The notes under the pieces were generated by a model. That model was not told where the DNA came from and made no database searches. It was given only the letters and a program-made list of their open reading frames with translations. Made by a program: the position numbers and the translations under genes. Source: Actinomycetota bacterium (lineage in GTDB: Bacteria > Actinomycetota > Actinomycetes > Streptosporangiales > Streptosporangiaceae). From it: 11,543 nucleotides of DNA. Position 1 is the stretch's first letter; each line of letters starts with the position of its first letter. Below are positions 1 to 6,637 of this stretch, one piece after another. Location: the NCBI GenBank assembly GCA_003242605.1, contig QGUZ01000149.1, positions 1 to 11,543 of the forward strand. The letters are read 5' to 3'.

Positions 1-1
1 G

Positions 2-541
2 GAGAACGTGCTGGTCCGGGTGCACTCCGAGTGCCTCACCGGCGACGTGCTCGGCTCGCTGCGCTGCGACTGCGGGGTGCAGCTCGACAACGCGATGCGG
101 GCGATCGCCGCCGAGGGCCGCGGCGTCGTCGTCTACCTGCGCGGCCACGAGGGCCGGGGCATCGGCCTCGCCGCGAAGCTGCGCGCCTACGCGCTGCAGG
201 ACAACGGCAGCGACACCGTGGACGCGAACGTCGAGCTCGGCCTTCCGGTGGACGCGCGGGAGTTCTCCGACGCCGGGCAGATCCTCGCCGACCTGGGCAT
301 CCGGTCGGTGCGGCTGCTCACCAACAACCCGGCGAAGGTGCGCGGCCTCGACGGGTACGGGGTCAAGGTGCTCGGCCGGGAGGCGATGCCGGTGGCGGCC
401 AACCCGTACAACCTGCGCTATCTTGCCGCCAAGCGGGATCGGCTCGGCCACGACATCCCGGCCGGGCTGGGCGCGGTGCCGGAGCCGGCCGGAGGCCGGC
501 GGGAGGTTCGGGAGACGGTGGACGCGGAGGGCGCCCGGTGA
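2..541 (+). CDS. ribBA: GTP cyclohydrolase II domain, probably the C-terminal half of bifunctional RibBA (5' end outside window)
   Basis: GTP cyclohydrolase II opens the GTP ring in the first step of riboflavin synthesis. The reading frame is open to the left edge, so the start is not seen and 179 residues are visible. The zinc ligands are clear: Cys codons at 32, 65 and 71, giving the family spacing of C-x10-C-x-C inside HSECLTGDVLGSLRCDCG. The active-site region GHEGRGIGL (about 143-169) and LLTNNPAK (about 316-339) are present, followed by the usual KRDRLGHD. Most actinobacterial relatives are fused to a DHBP synthase domain at the N-terminus. That fusion is inferred here because the upstream part is missing, so a stand-alone ribA is possible. 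The stop TGA (539-541) overlaps the ribH start. The final 30 or so residues are a poorly conserved charged tail. Confidence 0.93.
   Translation, partial: ENVLVRVHSECLTGDVLGSLRCDCGVQLDNAMRAIAAEGRGVVVYLRGHEGRGIGLAAKLRAYALQDNGSDTVDANVELGLPVDAREFSDAGQILADLGIRSVRLLTNNPAKVRGLDGYGVKVLGREAMPVAANPYNLRYLAAKRDRLGHDIPAGLGAVPEPAGGRREVRETVDAEGAR
526..531 (+). promoter_or_regulatory. ribosome binding site of ribH
   Basis: GGAGGG lies 6 bases before the GTG at 538. It favours that GTG over the in-frame ATG at 562, which has no well-spaced site because its nearest purine run touches the ATG. Confidence 0.6.
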
Positions 542-1008
542 GCGGCTACGGCAGGCCGGAGATGGGCACGGTGGACGCGCGCGGCCTGAGCGTGGGCATC
601 GTCGGCGCCCGGTGGCACGAGAAGGTCACCGACCGGCTCGTGGCCCGGGCGGAGCAGGCGGCGGCGGACTGCGGGGCGCGCGCGGTGACGGTGCGCGTGG
701 CGGGCTCGCTGGAGATCCCGGTGGTGGCCCAGGCGCTCGCGCGCCGGTACGACGCGGTGGTGGCGCTCGGCGTGGTGATCCGCGGCGAGACCGCGCACTT
801 CGACTACGTGTGCGAGTCGGTGACCATGGGCCTCACCCGGGTGGCCCTCGACGAGGCCACGCCGGTCGGCAACGGGGTGCTCACCTGCGACACCCTCGAC
901 CAGGCACTCGACCGCGCGGGGCTGCCCGGCAGCCGCGAGGACAAGGGCTACGAGGCCACCGTCGCCGCGCTGGAGACCGCGCTGGTGCTGCGAGGGCTCG
1001 CCCGATGA
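538..1008 (+). CDS. ribH: 6,7-dimethyl-8-ribityllumazine synthase
   Basis: Lumazine synthase condenses 5-amino-6-ribitylaminouracil with dihydroxybutanone phosphate, the step before riboflavin synthase, usually as a cytoplasmic 60-mer or pentamer. The protein is 156 aa from GTG 538, normal for the family. Visible hallmarks are VGIVGARWHEKV near the N-terminus, AGSLEIPVVAQALA, the substrate loop GVVIRGETAHFDYV with the catalytic His at about residue 87, NGVLTCDTLDQALDRAG, and the closing EDKGYEATVAALE. It closely resembles the M. tuberculosis enzyme. The GTG overlaps the ribBA stop by 4 bp (GTGA) and has a good ribosome binding site. The alternative ATG at 562 would give 148 aa. Translation is probably coupled to ribBA. 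Confidence 0.95.
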   Translation: MSGYGRPEMGTVDARGLSVGIVGARWHEKVTDRLVARAEQAAADCGARAVTVRVAGSLEIPVVAQALARRYDAVVALGVVIRGETAHFDYVCESVTMGLTRVALDEATPVGNGVLTCDTLDQALDRAGLPGSREDKGYEATVAALETALVLRGLAR

Positions 1009-1469
1009 ACCAGGGGCCGTCCGAGGCGGCGGCCCCGCCGCTGCCGGTCACCTGGGTGCCGCGCCGGTCGCGCGCGGTCGCCTACACGGTCGCGGCGCTG
1101 CTGCTGGCGGGCGCGGTCGCCTTCGCGGTGGCGCTGCCCGCCCGCTTCCACCTCCCGGACCGGATCGGCGTGGTCGTCTTCGCCTGCGGGCTCGCCTGGC
1201 TGCTGCACATGCTGGGCCGTACCCGGGTCGAGGCCGACGAGCGGGGGGTCACCCTGGTGAACGCCTTCCGGGTGCGCCGGTACGAGTGGGCGGAGCTGAT
1301 CGGCGTGTCGATGGAGGTGGGCGACCCCTGGCCCCGGCTCGACCTCGCCGACGGCTCCAGCATCGGGGTGATGGGCATCCAGGGCTCGGAGAAGGAGCGC
1401 GCCTACCGGGCGGTCGCCGAGCTCAACGCGTTGATCAAACGGTACGGCGAGGCGCCCGAGCCCCGGTGA
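1005..1469 (+). CDS. membrane-anchored PH-domain protein, riboflavin operon
   Basis: This 154-aa protein has two hydrophobic helices (about residues 24-45 and 54-70) followed by a cytoplasmic domain (about 75-145) that reads as a bacterial PH-like fold: TRVEADERGVTLVNAFRVRRYEWAEL, then a W-P-R-L-D-L-A-D-G strand pattern. PH-domain proteins of this shape commonly sit directly after ribH in actinobacteria, but their role is not known to me. The ATG at 1005 overlaps the ribH stop (ATGA), and AGGG at 993-996 sits 8 bases upstream, so it belongs to the same transcript. The fold call comes from sequence character and gene context, not from a profile search. A function in riboflavin uptake or synthesis is not shown. 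Confidence 0.8.
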   Translation: MNQGPSEAAAPPLPVTWVPRRSRAVAYTVAALLLAGAVAFAVALPARFHLPDRIGVVVFACGLAWLLHMLGRTRVEADERGVTLVNAFRVRRYEWAELIGVSMEVGDPWPRLDLADGSSIGVMGIQGSEKERAYRAVAELNALIKRYGEAPEPR

Positions 1470-1475
1470 GCCACA

Positions 1476-1490
1476 TACCCTTGAGGCGTG
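1476..1490 (+). promoter_or_regulatory. putative -10 element with leaderless start for the MoxR ATPase gene
   Basis: TACCCT (1476-1481) fits the actinobacterial TAnnnT -10 pattern. Six bases later comes GTG 1488, so the transcription start would fall on or next to the start codon. No convincing -35 is seen. The site lies just after the PH-protein stop and would separate the maturation block from the riboflavin operon. Confidence 0.4.
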
Positions 1491-2384
1491 TTGCGGCAGG
1501 AAACGATGTTTGAACCTGAATCGCCCGAAATGTTGGCGAATGTGCTTGAGAAGCACGGTTACCTGGCCGACGAGGGCCTGGCGACCGCGTGCTTCCTGGC
1601 ACTGCGCATGGGCCGCCCCCTGTTCCTCGAGGGCGAGGCGGGCGTGGGGAAGACCGAGCTCGCCAAGACGCTCGCGGCCGTGCTCGACGCCCCGCTCATC
1701 CGGCTGCAGTGCTACGAGGGCCTGGACGCCGCCCAGGCCCTCTACGACTGGGACTTCCCCCGCCAGCTCCTCCACCTCAAGGCGGCCGAGGCCGCCGGCG
1801 TGCACGACGCCGAGCGGCTCGAGGGCGAGCTGTACGACCGCCGCTACCTGATCGCCCGGCCGCTGCTGCGCGCCCTGGAGACCTGGCCGAGCGTGCTGCT
1901 CGTCGACGAGGTGGACCGCGCCGACGACGAGTTCGAGGCGTTCCTGCTCGAGGTGCTGAGCGACTTCCAGATCTCCATCCCCGAGCTCGGCACCGTGCGC
2001 GCCGAGCGCCCCCCGGTCGTGGTGATCACCTCCAACCGCACCCGGGAGGTGCACGACGCGCTCAAGCGCCGCTGCCTCTACCACTGGCTGGAGCACCCCT
2101 CCTTCGAGCGCGAGGTGGCGATCCTGCGCAAGCGGCTGCCCGGCTGCGGCGAGACCCTCGCCGCCCAGGTCGCCCGCGCCACCGCCCGGCTGCGCGAGGC
2201 CGACCTGGTCAAGCCGCCGGGCATCGCCGAGACCCTCGACTGGACCGAGGCGCTGCTCACCCTCGGCGCCCGGGACCTCGACCCCGACCTCGCCGCCGCC
2301 TCCCTCGGCGCGCTGCTGAAGTACCGGGAGGACCAGGAGACGGTGCTGCGCCACGGGCTGCTGCAGGATGTCCGGTCCGGCTGA
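1488..2384 (+). CDS. MoxR-family AAA+ ATPase, CoxD-like
   Basis: A AAA+ ATPase of 298 aa from GTG 1488. Visible parts are Walker A GEAGVGKT (residues 49-56), Walker B LLVDE (137-141), sensor 1 ITSN (180-183) and an arginine-finger region ALKRRC (191-196). The segment CYEGLDAAQALYDWDFPRQLLHLKAAEA is typical of the subgroup with CoxD, the chaperone that helps build the Mo-Cu site of aerobic CO dehydrogenase in Oligotropha (Afipia) carboxidovorans. The next gene, a VWA protein, is the expected partner. The two reading frames overlap by 17 bp, so they are co-translated. Start choice is uncertain: GTG 1488 fits a leaderless mRNA, while ATG 1506 has AGGAAA shortly before it and would give 292 aa. 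The true client enzyme is not in the window. Confidence 0.9.
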   Translation: MLRQETMFEPESPEMLANVLEKHGYLADEGLATACFLALRMGRPLFLEGEAGVGKTELAKTLAAVLDAPLIRLQCYEGLDAAQALYDWDFPRQLLHLKAAEAAGVHDAERLEGELYDRRYLIARPLLRALETWPSVLLVDEVDRADDEFEAFLLEVLSDFQISIPELGTVRAERPPVVVITSNRTREVHDALKRRCLYHWLEHPSFEREVAILRKRLPGCGETLAAQVARATARLREADLVKPPGIAETLDWTEALLTLGARDLDPDLAAASLGALLKYREDQETVLRHGLLQDVRSG

Positions 2385-3642
2385 ACGGTTCACCGATCCG
2401 GCGGCCGCCACCCGCGCCGCCCTGGAGCGCATGCGCGCGGGCGCCGCGCCGCCCCCGCCGCCCGCCGGGACGCGACCCGGGGCCCGGCCCGCGGCGGACG
2501 ACCGGCCGGTCGACGAGCGGCTGTACGCGACGATCACCGGGTTCGCCCGGACGCTGCGCGCCGCCGGGGTCGCGGCCGACCGCGAGCGCACCCAGAACAT
2601 GGTCGAGGCGCTCGCCCGGCTCGACGTCACCCGGCCGATGGACGTCTACTGGGCCGGCCGGTTCACCCTGTGCTCCGGCCCCGACGACATCCCCCGGTAC
2701 GACCGCTGCTTCGCCGCCTACTTCGGCGGGGAGCGGGCGGTGCCCGCCCGGCCGCCCGCGGTCGTCACCGTCACCCGGCACGTCGCCGTCCTCGGCGACG
2801 AGGACGAGGCGGGCGAGCCGGAGGAGGGCGGGGACGCGGTCCCGATGACCGCGAGCCGCGTCGAGATCCTGCGGCACCGGGACGTGGCGCGGATGACCGC
2901 CGCCGAGCGCGACGAGATCCACCGCATGCTCGCCCTGCTCGAGGCGGCCCGGCAGCGGCGCCGCTCCCGCCGGTTCACCCCGGCGCAGCGCGGCCGCGTC
3001 GACCCCCGCCGCACCGTCCGCGACACCCTGCGGCGCGGCGGCGAGCCCGCGCGGCTGCGCCGGCGCACCCACCGCACCCGGCCGCGCCGGGTGGTGCTGC
3101 TCGTCGACGTGAGCGGCTCGATGGCCCCGTACGCCGACACGCTGCTGCGGTTCGCCCACGCGCTGGTGCGCCGCGAGCCGCGCGCCACCGAGGTGTTCAG
3201 CGTCGGCACCCGGCTCACCCGGATCACCGACGAGCTGCGGCACCGCGACCCCGACACCGCGATGCGCGCGGTGTCCGCGGCGATCCCGGACTGGAGCGGC
3301 GGCACCCGGCTCGGCGAGGAGCTGAAGGAGTTCCTCGCCCGCCACGGCTCGTCCGCCCGCGGCGCGATCGCGGTGATCGCCTCCGACGGCTGGGAGCGCG
3401 GCGACCCGTCCCTGCTCGGCGCGCAGATGGCCCGCCTGTCCCGGCTCGCCCACCGGGTGGTGTGGGTCAACCCCCACAAGGGCAGCGAGGGCTACCAGCC
3501 GCTCACCGGCGGCATGCAGGCGGCCCTGCCGTACCTCGACGACTTCGTCGCCGGGCACAGCCTCGCCGCGTTCGAGGAGCTCGCCGCGCTGCTCGCCGGG
3601 AAGGAAACCGGCAAAAGCGATAAACGTCATCGGCTCGCCTAG
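2368..3642 (+). CDS. VWA-domain protein, CoxE-like
   Basis: A 424-aa protein. The N-terminal half has a Pro-rich stretch (about 30-50), a helical domain and an acidic run (EDEAGEPEEGGD). An Arg-rich linker (about 190-240) precedes a C-terminal VWA domain. The MIDAS metal site is complete: DVSGS with Asp247, Ser249 and Ser251, Thr313 in GGTRLG, and Asp340 in ASDGW. This layout matches CoxE, the VWA protein that works with the MoxR ATPase CoxD in maturing CO dehydrogenase. It starts inside the ATPase gene (ATG 2368, overlap 17 bp) with only a weak AGG directly before it, so translation is probably by coupling. A later start at ATG 2431 is possible. No signal peptide or membrane segment is seen, so it should be cytoplasmic. 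Confidence 0.9.
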   Translation: MSGPAERFTDPAAATRAALERMRAGAAPPPPPAGTRPGARPAADDRPVDERLYATITGFARTLRAAGVAADRERTQNMVEALARLDVTRPMDVYWAGRFTLCSGPDDIPRYDRCFAAYFGGERAVPARPPAVVTVTRHVAVLGDEDEAGEPEEGGDAVPMTASRVEILRHRDVARMTAAERDEIHRMLALLEAARQRRRSRRFTPAQRGRVDPRRTVRDTLRRGGEPARLRRRTHRTRPRRVVLLVDVSGSMAPYADTLLRFAHALVRREPRATEVFSVGTRLTRITDELRHRDPDTAMRAVSAAIPDWSGGTRLGEELKEFLARHGSSARGAIAVIASDGWERGDPSLLGAQMARLSRLAHRVVWVNPHKGSEGYQPLTGGMQAALPYLDDFVAGHSLAAFEELAALLAGKETGKSDKRHRLA

Positions 3643-3645
3643 GCT
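3640..3645 (+). promoter_or_regulatory. possible -10 element upstream of the XdhC gene
   Basis: TAGGCT fits the TAnnnT pattern and overlaps the VWA stop codon. No good -35 is visible 17-18 bases upstream. If used, transcription would begin near 3652 and leave an untranslated leader of about 90 bases that contains a palindrome. Confidence 0.3.
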
Positions 3646-3697
3646 TGGTCATATACGCCCTGGCCGCCTGTGCCACACATCGCGTGACCCGGACCGC

Positions 3698-3715
3698 GGG
3701 GCGCCGCGGCGCCCC
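3698..3715. repeat. perfect 18-bp palindrome in the XdhC leader
   Basis: GGGGCGCCGCGGCGCCCC has 9-bp arms and no centre, and every base matches. In RNA it could fold as a 6-bp GC stem with a 6-base loop. It ends 28 bases before the XdhC start. There is no T-run after it, so it is not a classical intrinsic terminator. It could be a protein-binding site, an attenuating hairpin or a stabilising end for the upstream mRNA. Confidence 0.55.
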
Positions 3716-3743
3716 CTGGTGGCGCGGTACGACTGGAGGTCCC

Positions 3744-4871
3744 ATGCGTGACGTGCTTTCGCAGATCACCCGCTGGTGGGAGGCCGGGGAGACGTTCGGC
3801 CTGGCCACCGTGGTCAACACCTTCCGCAGCGCGCCGCGGCAGCCCGGCGCGGCCATGGCGGTGCTGCGGGACGAGGCCGTGGGCAGCGTCTCGGGGGGCT
3901 GCGTGGAGGGGGCGGTCTACGAGCTCGCGAAGGAGGTCGCGGCCACCGGCGAGCCGGTGCTGCAGCGGTACGGCGTGTCCGACGACGACGCCTTCGCCGT
4001 TGGGCTCACCTGTGGCGGGATCATCGACATCTTCGTGGAGCGGGTCGACCGGGAGAGCTTCCCCGAGCTGGGCGAGATCAACGCGTCGGTCGCCAAGCGC
4101 GAGCCGGTGGCGATCGCGACGATCGTGTCCGGCAAGGGCACGGTGGGCGCGCGCCGGGTGGTGTGGCCGGACCGCGCGTCCGGGTCGCTCGGCTCCGAGC
4201 GGCTGAACCAGGCCGTCGACGACGACGTGCGCGGCATGCTCGCCCAGGGGCTGACCGGGACCCGCCGGTACGGCGCGGCGGGGGAGCGCCGCCTCGACGA
4301 GCTCGAGGTGTTCGTGCACTCGTTCGCCCCGCCGCCGCGCATGCTCGTGTTCGGCGCGATCGACTTCGCCGCGGCCGTGGCGCGGATCGGCAAGTTCCTC
4401 GGCTACCACGTTGTGGTGTGCGACGCCCGGCCGGTGTTCGCCACCAAGAAGCGGTTCCCCGAGGCCGACGAGGTGATCGTGAAGTGGCCGCACGACTACC
4501 TCGTCGAGACCCACGTGGACGAGCGCACCGCGATCTGCGTGCTCACCCACGACCCCAAGTTCGACGTGCCGCTGCTGGAGGTGGCGCTGCGCACCAACGC
4601 CGGGTACGTCGGCGCGATGGGGTCGCGGCGCACCCACGAGGACCGCTTGGCCCGGCTGCGCGAGGCCGGCCTGTCGGAGGAGGAGCTCGCCCGGCTGCGC
4701 TCCCCGATCGGGCTCGACCTCGGCGCCCGCACCCCGGAGGAGACCGCGGTGTCGATCGCGGCCGAGCTGATCCAGATGCGCTGGGGCGGCTCGGGCAAGC
4801 CGCTCACCTTCACCGAGGGGCGCATCCACAAGGACGACCCGCTGCCCGGGCGTGGCGCCGGTGCGCGCTGA
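3744..4871 (+). CDS. XdhC/CoxI (CoxF-like) family molybdenum cofactor maturation protein
   Basis: XdhC proteins bind the molybdenum cofactor, help its sulfuration and hand it to xanthine dehydrogenase-type enzymes; CoxF does the equivalent for CO dehydrogenase. The 375-aa protein has both family domains. The N-terminal XdhC/CoxI domain carries SVSGGCVEGAV (Cys53) and GLTCGGIID (Cys90), the conserved cysteine positions. A C-terminal Rossmann-like domain starts at about residue 200 and ends with the family signature IGLDLGARTPEETAVSIAAE. Its nucleotide loop reads GAIDFA rather than the common GAGH form, which I associate with an actinobacterial subgroup. ATG 3744 is chosen because GGAGGT (3735-3740) sits 3 bases upstream and the domain begins there. 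An upstream in-frame TTG at 3645 gives an unlikely extension. The stop overlaps the next gene. Confidence 0.91.
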   Translation: MRDVLSQITRWWEAGETFGLATVVNTFRSAPRQPGAAMAVLRDEAVGSVSGGCVEGAVYELAKEVAATGEPVLQRYGVSDDDAFAVGLTCGGIIDIFVERVDRESFPELGEINASVAKREPVAIATIVSGKGTVGARRVVWPDRASGSLGSERLNQAVDDDVRGMLAQGLTGTRRYGAAGERRLDELEVFVHSFAPPPRMLVFGAIDFAAAVARIGKFLGYHVVVCDARPVFATKKRFPEADEVIVKWPHDYLVETHVDERTAICVLTHDPKFDVPLLEVALRTNAGYVGAMGSRRTHEDRLARLREAGLSEEELARLRSPIGLDLGARTPEETAVSIAAELIQMRWGGSGKPLTFTEGRIHKDDPLPGRGAGAR

Positions 4872-5487
4872 CGGGCCCGCCGCGGGCGGGGGAGCCGCCC
4901 CGGCGGTGGCGGGGCTGCTGCTCGCCGCGGGCGCGGGCAGCCGGCTGGGCACGCCCAAGGCGCTGCTCGAGCTCGACGGCGAGCCGCTCGCCGTGCGCGG
5001 CGCGCGCACGCTGCGCGCGGGCGGGTGCGACCCGGTGGTGGTCGTGCTCGGCGCGGCCGAGGTGCCGGTGCCCGGCGCGGCCACCGTGCACAACCCGGAC
5101 TGGGCGAGCGGCATGGGCTCCTCGCTGCGGGCCGGGCTCGCCGCCCTGCCCGCCGCGGCCGAGGCCGTGGTGATCGCCCTCGCCGACCAGCCCCTGGTCG
5201 GGCCCGAGGCGGTCCGGCGGCTGGTGGCGGCCCGGCGCGCCGGGGCGGCGGTCGCCGTCGCCACGTACGGCGGGCGGCGCCGCAACCCGGTGCTCATCGC
5301 CCGCGAGCACTTCGCCGAGGTCGCCGAGCTCGCCGTGGGGGACGTGGGCGCGCGGCCGTTCCTGCGCCGGCACGCCGCCCTGGTGACCGAGGTGCCCTGC
5401 GACGACGTGGCCGACCCGGCCGACATCGACACCGCCGAGGACCTCGCCCGGCTGGCCGGGCGGGCCCGGCCGGGCGGGGCTTGGTGA
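4852..5487 (+). CDS. MocA/MobA-like nucleotidyltransferase (molybdenum cofactor cytidylyltransferase family)
   Basis: MocA-type enzymes transfer CMP to molybdopterin, making the MCD form of the cofactor used by CO and xanthine dehydrogenase-type enzymes. The protein is 211 aa from GTG 4852. The nucleotide-binding signature LLLAAGAGSRLGTPKALLELDG begins at residue 22, LADQPLV supplies the metal-binding Asp region, and RRNPVLIAREHF, VGDVGARPFLRRHA and DIDTAEDLARLAG follow in family order. CTP over GTP preference is inferred from context, since MobA (guanylyl) has the same fold. The gene overlaps the XdhC gene by 20 bp, or by 11 bp if GTG 4861 is the start. No clear ribosome binding site is seen, so translation is probably coupled. 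The N-terminus before residue 18 is an Ala/Gly-rich tail of no known role. Confidence 0.87.
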   Translation: MAPVRADGPAAGGGAAPAVAGLLLAAGAGSRLGTPKALLELDGEPLAVRGARTLRAGGCDPVVVVLGAAEVPVPGAATVHNPDWASGMGSSLRAGLAALPAAAEAVVIALADQPLVGPEAVRRLVAARRAGAAVAVATYGGRRRNPVLIAREHFAEVAELAVGDVGARPFLRRHAALVTEVPCDDVADPADIDTAEDLARLAGRARPGGAW

Positions 5488-5509
5488 CCGGGGCGCGAGC
5501 CGATACGCT
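5481..5509 (+). promoter_or_regulatory. putative promoter of the F420-dependent oxidoreductase gene
   Basis: TTGGTG (5481-5486) and TACGCT (5504-5509) are separated by 17 bases, a normal housekeeping sigma-factor spacing. The -35 overlaps the stop codon of the preceding gene. Transcription would start near 5516, giving a leader of about 47 bases. Confidence 0.5.
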
Positions 5510-5522
5510 GTCCCGAGCGGTA

Positions 5523-5533
5523 GAACTTTGTTC
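5523..5533. repeat. short inverted repeat after the predicted transcription start (possible operator)
   Basis: GAAC-TTT-GTTC is a perfect 4-bp-arm inverted repeat with a 3-base centre, inside an AT-rich stretch (5521-5540, 6 of 20 bases G/C). It sits 7-17 bases after the predicted start site, where a bound repressor would block transcription. The left part, TAGAAC, resembles KstR-type TetR half-sites, but the centre is 3 rather than 2 bases. Confidence 0.35.
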
Positions 5534-5545
5534 CGTTATTGGGCC

Positions 5546-5553
5546 GGGAGGAG
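5546..5553 (+). promoter_or_regulatory. strong ribosome binding site of the F420 oxidoreductase gene
   Basis: GGGAGGAG with a 9-base spacer to ATG 5563. It lies inside the longer open frame that begins at TTG 5539 and so rules out that earlier start. Confidence 0.65.
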
Positions 5554-5562
5554 CGCGGGCGC

Positions 5563-6603
5563 ATGCGCATCGGGATGACCCTGAACTACACGGGCGGCTT
5601 CAAGCAGACCGTGGCCGAGCTCGCCGACTTCGAGAAGGCGGGCCTGGAGATGGTGTTCGTGGCCGAGCTGTACAGCTTCGACGCGGTCAGCCAGCTCGGC
5701 TACATCGCGGCCAAGACCGAGCGCATGCAGATCGCCTCGGGCATCCTGCCCATCTACTCGCGCACCCCGGCGCTGCTCGCGATGACCGCGGCCGGGCTCG
5801 ACTACGTCTCCGACGGCCGGTTCGTGCTCGGCATCGGCGCCTCCGGGCCGCAGGTGGTCGAGGGCTTCCACGGCGTGCCGTACACCGCGCCGCTGGGCCG
5901 TACCCGCGAGGTGGTGGAGATCTGCCGCAAGGTGTGGCGGCGCGAGCGGCTGGTGCACGAGGGCCGGTACTACACGCTGCCGCTCCCGCCGGATCAGGGC
6001 ACCGGGCTCGGCAAGCCGCTCAAGCTGATCAACCACCCGGTCCGCGAGCGCATCCCGATCTACATCGCCGCGATCGGGCCGAAGAACGTCGAGCTCGCCG
6101 CGGAGATCGCCGAGGGCTGGATCCCGATCTTCTTCGTGCCGGAGAAGGCCCGCGAGGTGTGGGGCGAGGCGCTCGCCGCGGGCAAGGCCCGGCGCGACCC
6201 TGAGCTCGGCGAGCTCGAGGTGGTGGTGCAGGCGATGCTCGCGATCGGCGACGACGTGGGCGACATGGTCGAGCTCGCCCGGCCCATGCTCGCCCTCTAC
6301 ATCGGCGGCATGGGCGCGAAGGGCAGGAACTTCTACAACGACCTCGCCCGCCGGTACGGCTACGAGAAGGAGGCCGAGCAAATCCAGGACCTGTACCTGG
6401 CCGGGAGGAAGGACGAGGCGGCCGCGCTCGTGCCCCGCGAGCTGCTCGAGCTGACCTCGCTCGTCGGCCCGGAGGGCCTGGTGCGCGAGCGCATCGCCGC
6501 GATGCGCGAGGCGGGCGTGACCGTGCTCAACGTCACCCCGATGGCGAACACGCACGCCGAGCGGGTGCGCCTGATCGAGCGGGTGCGCGAGCTCGCCTCC
6601 TGA
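5563..6603 (+). CDS. LLM-class F420-dependent oxidoreductase, Rv3520c-like
   Basis: A 346-aa cytoplasmic TIM-barrel enzyme of the luciferase-like monooxygenase class, expected to move hydride between reduced coenzyme F420 and an unknown substrate. The start MRIGMTLNY, the segment DYVSDGRFVLGIGASGPQVVEGFHG (about residues 80-104), GLGKPLKLINHPVR, IPIYIAAIGPKNVELAAEIAEGWIPIFF, ALYIGGMGAKGRNFYNDLARRYGY and KDEAAALVPRELLE follow the Rv3520c-type family from end to end. The substrate cannot be deduced from sequence. Its own promoter, a strong ribosome binding site and a 75-base gap suggest it is transcribed apart from the maturation genes before it. It converges with the tetR gene, with 24 bp between them. 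ATG 5563 is firm. Confidence 0.91.
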   Translation: MRIGMTLNYTGGFKQTVAELADFEKAGLEMVFVAELYSFDAVSQLGYIAAKTERMQIASGILPIYSRTPALLAMTAAGLDYVSDGRFVLGIGASGPQVVEGFHGVPYTAPLGRTREVVEICRKVWRRERLVHEGRYYTLPLPPDQGTGLGKPLKLINHPVRERIPIYIAAIGPKNVELAAEIAEGWIPIFFVPEKAREVWGEALAAGKARRDPELGELEVVVQAMLAIGDDVGDMVELARPMLALYIGGMGAKGRNFYNDLARRYGYEKEAEQIQDLYLAGRKDEAAALVPRELLELTSLVGPEGLVRERIAAMREAGVTVLNVTPMANTHAERVRLIERVRELAS

Positions 6604-6617
6604 GTCCCGCCCCGGCC

Positions 6618-6637
6618 CGCCCCCGGGTCAGGGGGCG
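6618..6637. terminator. GC-rich hairpin between convergent genes, possible two-way terminator
   Basis: CGCCCCC (6618-6624), a 6-base loop (GGGTCA) and GGGGGCG (6631-6637) form a perfect 7-bp stem. It lies between two converging genes and covers the tetR stop codon (6628-6630). No T-run follows on either strand, so it would be an actinobacterial-style terminator at best. Confidence 0.35.

Noticed and set aside
948..2630. A 560-codon open frame on the minus strand opposite ribH, the PH-protein gene, the MoxR gene and the VWA gene start
   Set aside because: It lies across several well-supported plus-strand genes and its translation is low-complexity Gly/Ala/Arg/Val/Leu with no domain. Long antisense frames are expected at this G/C content.
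3645..3743. Upstream TTG extension of the XdhC-family protein
   Set aside because: It would translate through the palindrome and the ribosome binding site and adds a Cys/Arg-rich segment with no family similarity.
5539..5562. Upstream TTG start for the F420-dependent oxidoreductase
   Set aside because: The extension encodes the ribosome binding site itself, and family members start at the MRIGMTLNY segment.
3639..5570. A 643-codon minus-strand frame opposite the XdhC and MocA-like genes
   Set aside because: Same reason: compositionally biased, no motif, and fully covered by recognisable genes on the other strand.
6618..6637. A confident intrinsic terminator between the convergent genes
   Set aside because: The stem is perfect but there is no T-run on either side, and it overlaps the tetR stop, so it is reported only at low confidence.
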